36,802 nucleotides of DNA from Gammaproteobacteria bacterium. Its GTDB lineage: Bacteria; Pseudomonadota; Gammaproteobacteria; Pseudomonadales; Ketobacteraceae. The notes under the pieces were generated by a model that was given only the letters and a program-made list of their open reading frames with translations, was not told the DNA's origin and ran no database searches. A program made the position numbers and the translations under genes. Of this stretch, positions 17,327-24,698 are shown in pieces (position 1 is the first letter of the stretch; the number at the start of each line of letters is the position of its first letter). The stretch spans positions 1-36,802 of the forward strand of contig PDSR01000058.1 of NCBI GenBank assembly GCA_002748575.1. The letters are read 5' to 3'.

Positions 17327-17640
17327 TAACTTACACTCGCCTTAACAGCCGAACCGGCTGATTTAAAAATTAAATTAAACGCTTTATATACCAGTATAGA
17401 CCATCCATTTGCCGCAACCAGAGGGCACGTGAGTGGTAGCTCACATAAAAAAGGTAAATTTTAAACGTTTTTTGCTTAAATAATGTCGTTTTTATAACCA
17501 GCAGTTGAATTTCTTAGTTTTCAAGTAAATACAGCCGCTTTTTAATGTGAGCGTAAGCTATCACTTACGTAACAAAATGTGAAGAATGAGCGGCCTGATT
17601 TGAAAAAATTCCCCCATTTTGACCAAAAAGCAAACAGTGA
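17327..17640. other. Intergenic region upstream of the small ORF and downstream of ilvA
   Basis: This 314-bp AT-rich stretch holds two partial palindromes: GTGAG-TGGTAG-CTCAC near 17429-17444 and a CGTAAG/CTTACG pair near 17551-17568. They look like operator half-sites but do not fit CRP spacing. No clear terminator for ilvA and no supported gene was seen. Confidence 0.4.
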
Positions 17641-19170
17641 TTAACGTAAAAATAGCTCATAGGCGGGGTTATTGGTCTCGTCCCAGTTGGGGTAACCCAG
17701 TTCATCGAAATACTGAATCAACACTTCACGCTGCGACTCTGGCACCTGTAAGCCAACCACCACTCGACCAAAGGCTGCGCCGTGGTTGCGATAGTGGAAC
17801 AAGCTGATGTTCCATTTGGCACCCAGCTTGATTAAAAACTGCAACAAGGCACCAGGACGCTCCGGAAATTGGAACCGAAACAACACTTCGTCAGGCACAC
17901 CATTGCCATCTTTAGATGGGCCGTGACCACCGACCATATAACGCACATGCAGCTTCGCCATTTCATTATCGGATAAATCGGTAACAGCGTAACCCTTGGC
18001 TTCCAGCTTGCGATGTATTTCTTCGGTTTCTCCAGCTATACCGGTGGTTTGCACGCCAACAAAAACCTGCGCATCTTTATCTTTAGCATAACGGTAATTG
18101 AATTCTGTGATACTCCGCTTACCCAGGCTGTCGCAGAACTGCAGAAAGCTTCCCGGGCGCTCCGGAATGGTAACAGCGAACAGAGCTTCACGTTTTTCGC
18201 CCAGCTCGGAGCGCTCAGCAATATGCCGCAGGCGATCAAAGTTAACATTGGCCCCACTGGTGATTGCCATCAGGCTTTCACCTTCTAGTGATTCCCTGTC
18301 GACATATTTCTTCAGGCCTGCCACCGAAAGGGCCCCAGCCGGTTCACAGATTGAGCGGGTATCGTCAAATATATCTTTAATGGCCGCACAGATTTCATCG
18401 GTAGTCACCGTAATCACTTCGTCGACATATTGCTGTGCCAAACGAAAGGTTTCTTCGCCTATCTGTTTTACGGCAACACCATCAGCAAACAGGCTCACCT
18501 GATCCAGAATCACCCGTTCACCCGCTGCCATAGCGGCCTGCAAACAGGCGGAATCCCTTGGTTCAACGCCAATAATCTTAATACCAGGATTTAAATATTT
18601 AATATAACAAGCCACGCCTGCGATCAGGCCACCACCACCAACCGGTATAAAAATTGCCTCTAACGGGCCGGTATGCTGACGCAGGATTTCCATACCAATG
18701 GTTCCCTGACCGGCAATCACATCAGGGTCATCGTAGGGATGCACAAAAGTAAACCCTTCACGGGCTTCCCGTTGCCTGGCATATTCATAGGCTTCATCGA
18801 AGGTATCGCCATGCAGTACCACCTGAGCCCCAAACGCCCTGACAGATACCACCTTAATTTCAGGGGTGGTTTTCGGCATCACAATAACCGCCTTAATACC
18901 CAGCCCGGTAGCACCCAGCGCTACACCTTGAGCGTGATTCCCGGCTGATGCAGTTATCACACCGCGGCGCTTTTGTTCATCGCTCAAATTAGCCATTTTG
19001 TTATAGGCACCGCGAATCTTGAACGAAAAAACCGGCTGAAGATCTTCACGCTTCAGCAAAACCTGGTTTTGCAAGCGCTGGCTTAGTGATTTGGCTGGTT
19101 CTATCGGGGTTTCTTGTGCAACATCGTACACTTGAGCTTGTAGTATTCGTTTTAGATAACTATCTGCCAT
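17641..19170 (-). CDS. ilvA: Threonine ammonia-lyase, biosynthetic
   Basis: IlvA converts threonine to 2-oxobutanoate, the first step of isoleucine synthesis, and is usually feedback-inhibited by isoleucine. The 509-aa product has the PLP lysine in VFSFKIRGAYNKM (Lys51), SAGNHAQGVALGA, the phosphate-binding VGGGGLIAGVA, and two C-terminal ACT-like regulatory domains (from EKREALFAVTIPERPGSFL and DEVLFRFQFPERPGALL). Two regulatory repeats and the length mark the long biosynthetic form, not the short catabolic TdcB. It is divergent from rpiA with 203 bp between, an arrangement common in Pseudomonas relatives. Confidence 0.97.
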   Translation of the reverse strand: MADSYLKRILQAQVYDVAQETPIEPAKSLSQRLQNQVLLKREDLQPVFSFKIRGAYNKMANLSDEQKRRGVITASAGNHAQGVALGATGLGIKAVIVMPKTTPEIKVVSVRAFGAQVVLHGDTFDEAYEYARQREAREGFTFVHPYDDPDVIAGQGTIGMEILRQHTGPLEAIFIPVGGGGLIAGVACYIKYLNPGIKIIGVEPRDSACLQAAMAAGERVILDQVSLFADGVAVKQIGEETFRLAQQYVDEVITVTTDEICAAIKDIFDDTRSICEPAGALSVAGLKKYVDRESLEGESLMAITSGANVNFDRLRHIAERSELGEKREALFAVTIPERPGSFLQFCDSLGKRSITEFNYRYAKDKDAQVFVGVQTTGIAGETEEIHRKLEAKGYAVTDLSDNEMAKLHVRYMVGGHGPSKDGNGVPDEVLFRFQFPERPGALLQFLIKLGAKWNISLFHYRNHGAAFGRVVVGLQVPESQREVLIQYFDELGYPNWDETNNPAYELFLR

Positions 19171-19332
19171 GATTAAAATTGCTGGCCTTAGTTTTAAGAT
19201 TTAAAAAGTTGGCAATGATCAGGCACATACTAACAGAAGCCTGCGCAGGCGGCGACTTAACAGCCAGAAAAGGCCTGACTTTCTGTAGCAACAATCTGGA
19301 TATTGCCGGTTTAGCCGAGCCTTAAGAAAGCC

Positions 19333-19338
19333 TATAAT
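19333..19338 (+). promoter_or_regulatory. -10 box of the rpiA promoter
   Basis: A perfect TATAAT lies 35 bp before the rpiA ATG. The hexamer 17 bp upstream (TTTAGC) matches the -35 consensus poorly, so the promoter may lean on the -10 or an activator. Confidence 0.6.
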
Positions 19339-19373
19339 ACAGGCTTGTTTAAACCAGTATTCGAGACGCCCCC

Positions 19374-20033
19374 ATGACACAAGATGATCTTAAAAAAGCC
19401 GTTGCCAAAAAAGCCATTGATTACGTTGTAGAAGGCGAAATTGTTGGCGTGGGCACGGGCTCAACCGCTAACTTTTTTATTGATTACCTGGCCCGGATTA
19501 AAGACCGCATCGAAGGCACCGTTGCCAGCTCGAAGGCCAGCCAGCAACGCCTGGAGAGTCATGGTATTCCGGTGTACGATCTGAACAGCGTTGACAGTGT
19601 GCCTGTGTATGTTGATGGTGCTGACGAAGCTGACCCAAACCTTTGTCTGATCAAAGGTGGCGGCGGTGCGCTAACCCGTGAAAAAATCATTGCTGATGTA
19701 GCTGAAAAGTTTGTCTGTATTGCCGATGCCAGCAAAAATGTGGCGGTATTGGGCCAGTTTCCATTGCCGGTAGAAGTGATTCCCATGGCACGTTCGCACG
19801 TTGCCCGCCAATTAGTAAAACTGGGAGGCGACCCGGTTTATCGTGAAAACTTCGTAACCGACAACGGCAATATTATTTTGGATGTACACAATATGCAGAT
19901 TGCCAAACCCGTTGAGCTGGAGGCACAGATTAACAATATTGTGGGTGTAGTCACCAATGGTTTGTTTGCCCGGAGAAGTGCTGATGTGTTGCTGCTGGGA
20001 AATGATAACGGCGTTGAGACGATACTTCTCTGA
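19374..20033 (+). CDS. rpiA: Ribose-5-phosphate isomerase A
   Basis: RpiA interconverts ribose 5-phosphate and ribulose 5-phosphate in the pentose phosphate pathway. The 219-aa product has the full set of family blocks: [59 protein letters not shown] (substrate-binding and catalytic acids) and a conserved C-terminal [22 protein letters not shown]. Length matches E. coli RpiA (219). The start ATG follows GACGCCCCC, without a classical SD. Its stop codon lies inside the first copy of a 16-bp tandem repeat. Confidence 0.97.
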   Translation: MTQDDLKKAVAKKAIDYVVEGEIVGVGTGSTANFFIDYLARIKDRIEGTVASSKASQQRLESHGIPVYDLNSVDSVPVYVDGADEADPNLCLIKGGGGALTREKIIADVAEKFVCIADASKNVAVLGQFPLPVEVIPMARSHVARQLVKLGGDPVYRENFVTDNGNIILDVHNMQIAKPVELEAQINNIVGVVTNGLFARRSADVLLLGNDNGVETILL

Positions 20034-20060
20034 TCAACCGAAAGTCTGATCAACCGAAAG
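20029..20060 (+). repeat. 16-bp perfect tandem repeat over the rpiA stop codon
   Basis: TCTGATCAACCGAAAG occurs twice in tandem (20029-20044 and 20045-20060). The first copy supplies the TGA stop of rpiA. This looks like a recent slippage duplication; no function is evident. Confidence 0.95.
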
Positions 20061-20085
20061 TGCATCGAGATTAAACCAAAAGCAA

Positions 20086-20146
20086 TTATGCACCCGTATA
20101 ACCGATACGGTCAGAGGCTGACTCTATTGGTTATACGGGTGCATAA
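20086..20146. repeat. Perfect 18-bp inverted repeat with nested hairpin downstream of rpiA
   Basis: TTATGCACCCGTATAACC (20086-20103) and its exact reverse complement (20129-20146) flank a 25-base centre that itself contains GTCAG-AGG-CTGAC. The whole can fold into a long cruciform or RNA hairpin between the convergent rpiA and repeat-lipoprotein genes. It has no U-tract, so it is not a textbook terminator. It could be a bidirectional transcription stop, a REP-type palindrome or a small mobile remnant. Confidence 0.9.
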
Positions 20147-20186
20147 CTTGCCAGGATTATTAAATTTTAGCCTTTTCTAACGAATA

Positions 20187-21961
20187 CTATTCTGAAACCA
20201 GAATCACCCTGGAATAGACCGCACCATCAACGCTGGTTACATTAATCGTAAGTGTACCACCCGTTGTAGCGGCATTACTGTCAGGGCCTACCACAATAGT
20301 TTGGGTAATACCCTTACCAAAGATTTTAGGATCTGCACACCCATTTGGAATTTTGAATGAGCCGCCACCTATAATTTCTATTCCTTCGGCGACTATGTCG
20401 ACTGTTGTGCCAAATGCAGGCAATAAGCCATTAATATCAGAAATAGTCACATCTACAGTATTGCCATCTGTAGACATATCAAAACTGCCATTACGACTGT
20501 CTTTGATTAGAACCGCATCAGATGACATACACAGGTACATGTTGCCCCTGATTTCAGCCACTCCCCGACAGTGGCCCGCAGCAAATGCATCTGAAGTACA
20601 ATTACTGCCCCGATAAAATCTGTCAAGTTTTAGTGAATAATCACCACTGCCATCAAAATCCGAATAGTATTCACCGTAGTCATACTGGCCATTACCATTT
20701 TCATCGTTATAGGCTTCATCCAAGTGCAGAATACCTTCATCAGCATCATACAGCCCGTTGCCGTTCAGATCTGCAAACGCTTCAGGGGCATCGTATCGAC
20801 CATTGGCATTGGAATCGACGTAATCTTCACCAACATCATAAAAACCATTGCCGTTAGCATCGACAAATTCTTCCGGCGAGTCATATTCTCCATTTCCATT
20901 AATATCTGTGAAGAACTCGCCTGGATCGTACTGACCATTATCATTAGCATCAGTGTAAGCTTCACCGTGATCATAGAGCCCATTGCCATTAGCATCAACG
21001 AACCCCTCGGCACCATCGTAGTATCCGTTTTTGTTTAAATCAGAAAATCTTTCGCCCCGATCATAAACACGGTTTCCATTGGAATCTGTGTATAACTCAA
21101 TACCACCATCATACACACCATTACTGTTTTCATCCTCAAAGGTTTCCCCAACGGTATACTTACCATCAGCGTTATAATCGACATAAGGCTCACCACTATC
21201 AAAGGAGCCATTGCCGTTGGCATCAACATACAGCTCACCAGCATCATATGCGTTATTATTATTTGCATCCAGGTAAAGCTCAGCTGCATCATATACGCCT
21301 CAACGAAACGCTCGGCACCACGATCATAAAAACCGTTGCCATTCAAATCAACGTAGGGCTCCGCTTCATCAAACACGCCATTACGATTCAAATCGCTATA
21401 AGCTTCCCCGTCGTCCCACCGGCCATTTGCGTTAGCATCTTCGTAGGGCTCATAGTCATATACACCATTACCATTTCTATCGGTATAAGGTTCCGCAGCC
21501 GCGTCATAAAGGCCGTTACTGTTACTGTCTATGAAAGTTTCCTCGCCAATCGCGGTGGCCAGGATTCTTACAATACCACCTTCCGGCCTTGGCATTTGAC
21601 TCGTCCAGTCCACGGTGCAGCCACCGCCTGTTAAAGAGCAGCTTGACTCTATGGCACCACCACTGGCAACAAAGGAAACATCTATTGCATCCAGTGCCGG
21701 ATTATTATTTCTATCACCGACGCGAGTCGTCACTTTAGAAACGGTACCGAAATAATTCCAACCCCTGGGGTTCAGGATATCGGCTGCAAGTGTGAAGCTG
21801 TTTTGGTCAGGTACAGTGCCAGGATTAAAATCAGGTCTGTCACTCCCGCCACCATGCCCGCCATTTCCACTATTAAATTCTGAAGAGCTGTTCCCACCCC
21901 CACAGGCACTGATCATTGATAACACAAAAAGCGACGCCAGCAACATTCTTATTCTTATCAT
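20187..21961 (-). pseudogene. Lipoprotein with about 20 EF-hand-like Asp/Asn repeats, split by a frameshift
   Basis: Two track ORFs (21035-21961 and 20187-21116) are parts of one gene. The start at 21961 has GAGGTGG five bases upstream and a lipoprotein signal (LSMISAC, Cys20), then a Gly/Ser linker and an Ig-like domain (about residues 53-140). Next come about 20 copies of a 15-residue unit of the type YxDxNGNGxYDxGE, resembling calcium-binding EF-hand loops or thrombospondin type 3 repeats. In repeat 6 the frame changes: after GAERFVEA the first frame loses the pattern, while the other frame resumes GVYDAAELYLDANNNN. The expected sequence suggests loss of about 13 bases near 21299/21300. 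The second frame continues through the repeats into a C-terminal domain with GSNCTSDAFAAGHCRG. Either the gene is broken or the base calls are wrong here. Confidence 0.85.
20637..21535 (-). repeat. Coding tandem repeats, about 20 units of about 45 bp
   Basis: This is the DNA stretch encoding the DxNxNGxYDxxE repeats of the split lipoprotein. Units are degenerate at DNA level but keep the Asp/Asn/Gly positions. One unit (near 21290-21310) is shortened by a number of bases not divisible by three, which causes the frame change. Confidence 0.9.
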
Positions 21962-22295
21962 TCTGCCACCTCAAGTTGGCCTGTTTAATATGTCCCTTCA
22001 CAGCGCAGCCCGGCAAAGCCTCTATGCAAGCCTATGTCTTTCATTTTTATCCGCTCTTATCGCTAGCGGTTGGAATAAAAACACATCTGTGTAGAGTTAA
22101 CTGTTATTAGTGACCCGGATCATATCAACATTCAACGCGCATTTTAAGGCCTCGGCGGCCCATAAATTAGCGAAACAGAAGGATCTCAGGCTTAACAAAT
22201 TTGGTTATGAAACGAATACTAAACCCACTGATTTTAGCTTTCAAAGCCAGCGGATTTATAACGATTTACTTTTAATACTTAACAGCAAACTTATA
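21962..22295. other. Intergenic region upstream of the repeat lipoprotein
   Basis: This 334-bp stretch lies between the OMP gene's 3' end and the repeat-lipoprotein start, both on the minus strand. It should carry the lipoprotein promoter. I see a short palindrome ACACATCTGTGT at 22081-22092 but no convincing -35/-10 pair, terminator or gene; the track ORFs here lack support. Confidence 0.4.
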
Positions 22296-22937
22296 CTATT
22301 GCTCTTTTTGCTGCTCTTTTTTCGGATCACATAAAAAGAACAGATCCTTGTGCTCTTTAGAGCAGGCCGTGACCCGGTCAGGAGAATAACTGCCAGCCCC
22401 GGAACGAGCCTGATGGGGTATTATCTTTCCAAAATTATAACGAACACCAATGGAAAAAGTATGGATTTCATCAAATATAGAATCACTCTTTGTGCCAATG
22501 TAATACTTATACCCCAGTTGATAACGCAGTTGCGAATCCCCCCACAGCAAACCCGCCCCTAAAACTGCACCGGTTTCTGAATCATCAAAATCCGAGCTGT
22601 CCCAGTAAGCGCCGCCAAGGGTGCCATAAAGCGTTATTTTTGGTTTAATACGCCGATGAATTCCAGCCGACATGGATAACAGGTTGCTGCTGGCGCTATC
22701 TTCAAAATCGACGTTTGCAAAGCCGCCTTCAAGATAGTATTCGTGATTGATCTGGTAGCCAATATCAAAGCCGATGGTTTCCACATCAACATCACCACTT
22801 TCGGCATCGACAATGCCCGCACCCACAGAGCCACCAATATATATCCTGTCCTGGGCTGATGCCGCTATTCCAATATTACTCGCAGTTAAAAAAATGACTG
22901 CAATGCTCAACCGGCCTAATGGGTTTTGAATGCTCAT
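22296..22937 (-). CDS. Small outer-membrane beta-barrel protein with C-terminal extension
   Basis: The 213-aa product has a signal peptide (hydrophobic residues 9-25, cleavage near ASAQD) and then alternating strands of the OmpA/OmpW-like 8-strand barrel type: RIYIGGSVGAGIVDA, TIGFDIGYQINHEYYLEGGFA, ITLYGTLGGAYWD, LRYQLGYKYYIG and HTFSIGVRYNF. The last strand ends in Phe169, the usual terminal aromatic of an outer-membrane protein, but 44 more residues follow, hydrophilic, with two cysteines (192, 203) and a charged end CDPKKEQQKEQ. Such a tail is unusual. AAGGAACC precedes the start. The function is not evident, and a specific family name is not claimed. Confidence 0.8.
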   Translation of the reverse strand: MSIQNPLGRLSIAVIFLTASNIGIAASAQDRIYIGGSVGAGIVDAESGDVDVETIGFDIGYQINHEYYLEGGFANVDFEDSASSNLLSMSAGIHRRIKPKITLYGTLGGAYWDSSDFDDSETGAVLGAGLLWGDSQLRYQLGYKYYIGTKSDSIFDEIHTFSIGVRYNFGKIIPHQARSGAGSYSPDRVTACSKEHKDLFFLCDPKKEQQKEQ

Positions 22938-23080
22938 CGAAAATCGGTTCCTTATAAATTTATTAGAATTGTTATATTTGTAGAATTATTGGCAGAGAGC
23001 ATACCGAAAACTCGCCATTGTGCCAAATAGCGCTTGGATTTTAGCAGCATAATAGATCCCTACCTTCCTTATAAGCCAGG

Positions 23081-24148
23081 TTAAGCCACCACCTTCACCC
23101 CATGACTGCGATCGGCAGTTAAAATTTCAAATGCTGCCCGATTTCGGGTTTCCAGCACCCGTTGCGGTTTCCCTTGTCGCTTTATCTGCAAACGGCAGCC
23201 GGCTATTTTGCTGTTCAGACAGATATTCGTGCCACCGGGCGGGTTATAGTAATTCAAACCCACAAAATCATAGCGCAGCCCATAAATATCGCATACCACC
23301 GAGGTATCACCCTGCGCGGTTTCGATATGCCAGTTAAAGTAATTGAAGGTGGCTTTGGCGCGTGTAGCGTTCCATAAATTATTCAGCTTTATTTCTTCGC
23401 CATCCACCCGAATAACCAGGGTGGTCATCCAGGGTGTCCAGATCGGGCCGATTTTTAACCTGGCGGTTGCCACTTCCAGAAACGCTTGAGGGTCGTTATC
23501 AAAGCCTGCCACCTGTCCCCAGGCATAGTAATCAGTATGTTTTTCGCCCCAGTTGTGGTTTTCGCTGCCTTGCCAGTTATCAATCGCAATACTATTACCA
23601 TCAACCACAAGGGAACCCCGGTATCGCACATTGGGATTACCCACCAATGCCTTGGCTTTTGGCAGAGGCGTGCTGTATAAAACTTCAGGAAGCAATAACA
23701 AGGGCTTTTCGCCGTTGCCATAGTGTAATTGCCAACTGATTTGGTGGCCATTCAGTGCGGCAGCGCCCTGAGCTTTTCCAGGTACTAAACGAGCCCTATC
23801 ACCCATGTTGACCGATAAACCTTCACTGGAAAATGCACATTGAGCCAACGGCAGCTCTTCTTTTACCGCAGTGACCTGATGGGTTTCGCCATTAAAAAAA
23901 ATGGCCCATAGTTCACCAATGCTGTTTTCGGGCTTACCTTTGGGCACAAAAACAGTGTAACGAATCCAGAATGCATAGGGTTTTTCCGGGTGGTTTGCCC
24001 GTAAAAAATAACTTTCATAATGACCTTTTTTACTGTTTATATCGAAACGACAACGATTTGCCGCATTGCGCTGCGTGCTATATTGGTCGTCTTCAGCCAC
24101 CACAAATTTAGCCACTGTATTGTTTGCCACTGCGTTATTTTGCGCCAT
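23081..24148 (-). CDS. CrtC/AttH-like lipocalin-fold protein
   Basis: The 355-aa protein resembles the hydroxyneurosporene synthase/AttH/tocopherol-cyclase-like superfamily, two lipocalin-like barrels that act on or bind isoprenoids and lipids. The key signature is IDNWQGSENHNWGEKHTDYY (NHNWG motif, followed by AWGQVAGFDN), with an N-terminal half containing ESYFLRANHPEKPYAFWIRYT, also typical. No signal peptide is seen, so it is probably cytoplasmic. GGGGT lies a suitable distance before ATG 24148. It is 26 bp downstream of the 146-aa gene, and between them lies the 14-bp palindrome CAAAACCGGTTTTG (24160-24173). Association with a GMC oxidoreductase hints at lipid or terpenoid modification; the substrate is unknown. 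Confidence 0.75.
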   Translation of the reverse strand: MAQNNAVANNTVAKFVVAEDDQYSTQRNAANRCRFDINSKKGHYESYFLRANHPEKPYAFWIRYTVFVPKGKPENSIGELWAIFFNGETHQVTAVKEELPLAQCAFSSEGLSVNMGDRARLVPGKAQGAAALNGHQISWQLHYGNGEKPLLLLPEVLYSTPLPKAKALVGNPNVRYRGSLVVDGNSIAIDNWQGSENHNWGEKHTDYYAWGQVAGFDNDPQAFLEVATARLKIGPIWTPWMTTLVIRVDGEEIKLNNLWNATRAKATFNYFNWHIETAQGDTSVVCDIYGLRYDFVGLNYYNPPGGTNICLNSKIAGCRLQIKRQGKPQRVLETRNRAAFEILTADRSHGVKVVA

Positions 24149-24159
24149 TGAAATTACCC

Positions 24160-24173
24160 CAAAACCGGTTTTG
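24160..24173. promoter_or_regulatory. 14-bp perfect palindrome ahead of the CrtC-like gene
   Basis: CAAAACCGGTTTTG is a perfect palindrome in the short gap between two same-strand genes, just upstream of the ribosome binding site of the CrtC-like gene. It could be an operator or occur by chance. Confidence 0.35.
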
Positions 24174-24174
24174 A

Positions 24175-24615
24175 TTAATTGGCTGCAACAGCGCTGTTAT
24201 CGGATTCCAGCCTTATGGCTTTTAAGGGGAAAGTAATAATTGGCCCCTGGTAACGCACTTCAGCATAACCAATGATTTCGCCCTTTGCATAAACTGTTAA
24301 CGGGCAGGTTACTAAAGACTCAACCAGCTCATTCATCGAATAGCTTTTTTCACCCGAAGCACGCACCAAACCAATGCCTGGAAATTCAAAGTCCAGCTGG
24401 TACTTTGGCCCAGAGAGCTGAAAAGTTAACTCACCTTCGACAGGGGTTTGATAGTCACGATCTGTTAGCCTGGCAATGCCCGCAAAAGGCTGTGCGCCCA
24501 GCAAGCGGGAACCTTTCCCCAAACCCACTTTAATGGTGAATTCAAACGCCTCGGCTTTTCGGGTTTCATTCAGTTCTATCCAACCCTGCATGGTTTCGTT
24601 CAGCACCAATTTCAT
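24175..24615 (-). CDS. Unrecognised 146-aa protein in the GMC gene set
   Basis: I do not recognise this family. The protein (MKLVLNETMQGWIELNETRK start) is rich in predicted beta strands, with no signal peptide or membrane helix. Features are EAFEFTIKVGLGKGSRLLGAQPFAGIARLTD in the first half, a lipid-barrel-like FQLSGPKYQLDFEFPGIGLVRASGEKSYS and a C-terminal AEVRYQGPIITFPLKAI strand pair. This could be a small lipid-binding or accessory domain for the adjacent GMC enzyme. It is on the same strand, 83 bp after the GMC gene and 26 bp before the CrtC-like gene. Its leader carries three copies of an AAGGGGTAAACA unit, the last of which is the ribosome binding site. Confidence 0.8.
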   Translation of the reverse strand: MKLVLNETMQGWIELNETRKAEAFEFTIKVGLGKGSRLLGAQPFAGIARLTDRDYQTPVEGELTFQLSGPKYQLDFEFPGIGLVRASGEKSYSMNELVESLVTCPLTVYAKGEIIGYAEVRYQGPIITFPLKAIRLESDNSAVAAN

Positions 24616-24616
24616 T

Positions 24617-24662
24617 GTTTTACCCCTTTAATTGTTTACCCCTTTAATTGTTTACCCCTTAG
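24617..24662 (-). repeat. Three tandem copies of a Shine-Dalgarno-like 16-bp unit
   Basis: On the plus strand GTTTACCCCTTTAATT recurs at 24617 (with one extra T), 24634 and 24650 (partial). On the coding strand each copy reads AAAGGGGTAAAC, a strong Shine-Dalgarno-like sequence; the one nearest the gene is 7 bases before ATG 24615. Extra ribosome-binding copies upstream are unusual. Confidence 0.85.
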
Positions 24663-24698
24663 TATTGCGCCTTGTAATTCTAATTATGCAGTTATTCG

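Noticed and set aside
17426-17446. CRP binding site
   Set aside because: The half-sites TGA/TCA are 8 bp apart in the relevant register instead of the 6 required, so a CRP site is not supported.
21290-21310. Programmed ribosomal frameshift between the two repeat ORFs
   Set aside because: No slippery heptamer or downstream pseudoknot was seen, and the repeat unit itself is shortened, pointing to a deletion or sequence error.
20637-21535. Regular ~45-bp repeats that might look like a CRISPR array
   Set aside because: The repeats have no unique spacers and translate into a consistent DxNxNGxYDxxE protein motif.
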